A DNA stretch of 6,951 nucleotides, taken from NCBI GenBank assembly GCA_003646935.1, contig QMLW01000094.1, positions 1-6,951 on the forward strand, in the 5' to 3' direction. The stretch is from Deltaproteobacteria bacterium (GTDB lineage Bacteria; Desulfobacterota; DSM-4660; Desulfatiglandales; B25-G16). Below the pieces are notes generated by a model. The model ran no database searches. It saw only the letters and a program-made list of their open reading frames with translations, and had not been told where the DNA came from. This document shows positions 6,107-6,951 of this stretch, piece by piece (within the stretch, counting starts at the first letter, position 1; each line of letters opens with the position of its first letter). The position numbers were made by a program, and so were the translations under genes.

Positions 6107-6412
6107 GTGAAAAATTGGTCAGCCGCCTTACAGGTACTGGTTGTCGGCTTGTATGTACCGCTCAGCCTCCTGATGCCGACGGGAATAGGTTTCTGGATCG
6201 ACCGGAGGGCGGCACACGGGTTCCCTGCATACACCCTCATCGGCCTTGGCATCGGTACGGTTATCATGGTGTACGGCGTGTACCGCATGGTGCAACCCTT
6301 TCTTGAGGAAGCACGGGAAGACACAAAGGAGGAGGAAACACATCCATGGCTGGCAAGGGCCATACCGTCAATGGGGGCGAGACGCACCAAAAAGGAAAAA
6401 GGCAAGCGATGA
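6107..6412 (+). CDS. AtpZ/AtpI-family ATP synthase accessory protein
   Basis: A 101-residue membrane protein with two helices (about 7-31 and 42-62). Helix 1 ends in GIGFWIDRR (26-34), the Gly-x-Gly-x-x-x-Asp pattern of the AtpZ/AtpI (ATPase_gene1) family. Helix 2 carries the matching Gly-rich LIGLGIGTVIMVYG. The family sits at the head of F-type ATP synthase operons; members help assemble the c-ring or act in magnesium/calcium transport. Here a C-terminal tail of about 35 residues is added, acidic at first (EEAREDTKEEE) and strongly basic at the end (RRTKKEKGKR). The start is GTG, behind GAGGGGG. Its stop overlaps the start of atpB as ATGA, implying translational coupling. Whether it is AtpI or AtpZ proper cannot be decided from sequence alone. 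Confidence 0.82.
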   Translation: MKNWSAALQVLVVGLYVPLSLLMPTGIGFWIDRRAAHGFPAYTLIGLGIGTVIMVYGVYRMVQPFLEEAREDTKEEETHPWLARAIPSMGARRTKKEKGKR

Positions 6413-6951
6413 CCAAAAAAAGTGGCCGAACCCTATTCCTTAAAATTGGAGTGCTCACCGTTGGCCTCGTTGCCATGATCGTGGTCAGCTTTCTCGGCAG
6501 TGAAGTAGGCAGCGGAATATTCGGGCTCAAACCGGTAGGCCTTCTTAAGGTGGAGGCCCCGAAATACCACCCTGCCCCTGAACGGCCCTTCCCATCCCTT
6601 CCCATAACCAACACCATGATCACCGCATGGATCAGTATTGTGGTGCTCTCCCTCCTGTTTATCATCGGAACCCATAACATGAAGCTCGTCCCCTCCGGCC
6701 TGCAAAATCTTCTGGAGCTCATCGTGGAGGCGGCGGCGAATTTCATCGAGGATCCGGCGGGCGAGAAACATGGCAGGTGGTTCTTCCCCATATGCACCAC
6801 CATCTTTCTCTTCGTGGTTGCCAACGCCTGGGTGAGCCTCATACCCGGCTTTGAAACAATACAGGTCAACGGCGAGCCGCTCCTGCGCAGCGCCAATACA
6901 GACCTCAATATTCCCGCCTCCCTCGCGGTGGTTTCCTTTATCTTTGTGGAG
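6409..6951 (+). CDS. atpB: F0F1 ATP synthase subunit a, N-terminal part (runs off the window)
   Basis: The frame is open for 181 codons from the ATG at 6409, which overlaps the stop of the preceding gene, to the right edge. Subunit a forms the two proton (or sodium) half-channels against the c-ring. Visible parts are an N-terminal hydrophobic segment (about 11-30), the first conserved helix after PFPSLPITNTMITAW (about 68-88), the amphipathic stretch MKLVPSGLQNLLELIVE, a helix at 126-147, and then LIPGFETI and LRSANTDLN (159-167), which leads into the next helix. The Asn-Thr-Asp-Leu-Asn motif is characteristic of the family. The essential Arg of the later helix lies beyond the window, so ion specificity cannot be judged. 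GGAAAAAGG inside the preceding gene may serve as ribosome-binding site. Confidence 0.9.
   Translation, partial: MTKKSGRTLFLKIGVLTVGLVAMIVVSFLGSEVGSGIFGLKPVGLLKVEAPKYHPAPERPFPSLPITNTMITAWISIVVLSLLFIIGTHNMKLVPSGLQNLLELIVEAAANFIEDPAGEKHGRWFFPICTTIFLFVVANAWVSLIPGFETIQVNGEPLLRSANTDLNIPASLAVVSFIFVE

Noticed and set aside
5851..6405. 184-codon minus-strand frame across the intergenic region and the AtpZ/AtpI gene
   Set aside because: It lies antisense to a recognisable gene with a good start, and its Pro/Arg/Ser-rich composition and lack of any motif look like a frame shadow.
6264..6908. 214-codon minus-strand frame opposite atpB
   Set aside because: It is antisense to atpB, which shows the family's membrane segments and conserved motifs in the plus-strand frame.

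Overview
The window holds two divergently oriented gene groups around a 463-bp intergenic region, and a decayed stretch at its left end. The organism is an unidentified bacterium. The start of the ATP synthase a-subunit (hydrophobic N-terminal segment, then an LRSANTDLN stretch) reminds me of Chloroflexota/Dehalococcoidia, while the DUF4340 and GldG-like proteins also resemble those of Desulfobacterota. I cannot settle the phylum from the sequence alone.

Minus strand, read right to left: a promoter-like TTGACA-N18-TATTTT (5704-5733) precedes an ABC exporter-type operon. It encodes an ATPase (4708-5643), an ABC-2/GldF-type six-helix permease (4002-4697), a large GldG-like membrane-anchored protein (1801-4005) and a DUF4340 membrane-anchored protein (761-1750). 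The first three genes are packed tightly (a 10-bp gap, then an ATGA overlap); the fourth follows after 50 bp. The four products probably form one envelope complex of unknown substrate. The DUF4340 gene carries an in-frame amber codon at codon 65, exactly where the family context suggests a tryptophan (TGG to TAG), so it is broken, mis-sequenced or read through.

Downstream of DUF4340 (1-760) lies a gene graveyard on the same strand. It contains a BON-domain piece without a credible start codon, in frame with DUF4340 across its terminal TAG; a roughly 40-codon relic of the first membrane region of a plasma-membrane H+-ATPase-type P-type ATPase; and a short membrane-anchor reading frame interrupted by two stops. 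The first 11 codons of a possible further gene reach the window edge.

Plus strand: after a likely promoter and a 7-bp dyad, an AtpZ/AtpI-type gene (6107-6412) overlaps by ATGA the start of atpB, the F0 a-subunit (6409 to the window edge). This is the beginning of an F-type ATP synthase operon.

No RNA gene, CRISPR array or recognisable insertion sequence was found. The most unusual content is the amber-interrupted DUF4340 gene with its in-frame BON extension, and the neighbouring cluster of gene relics. I do not see a convincing new defence or mobile system.
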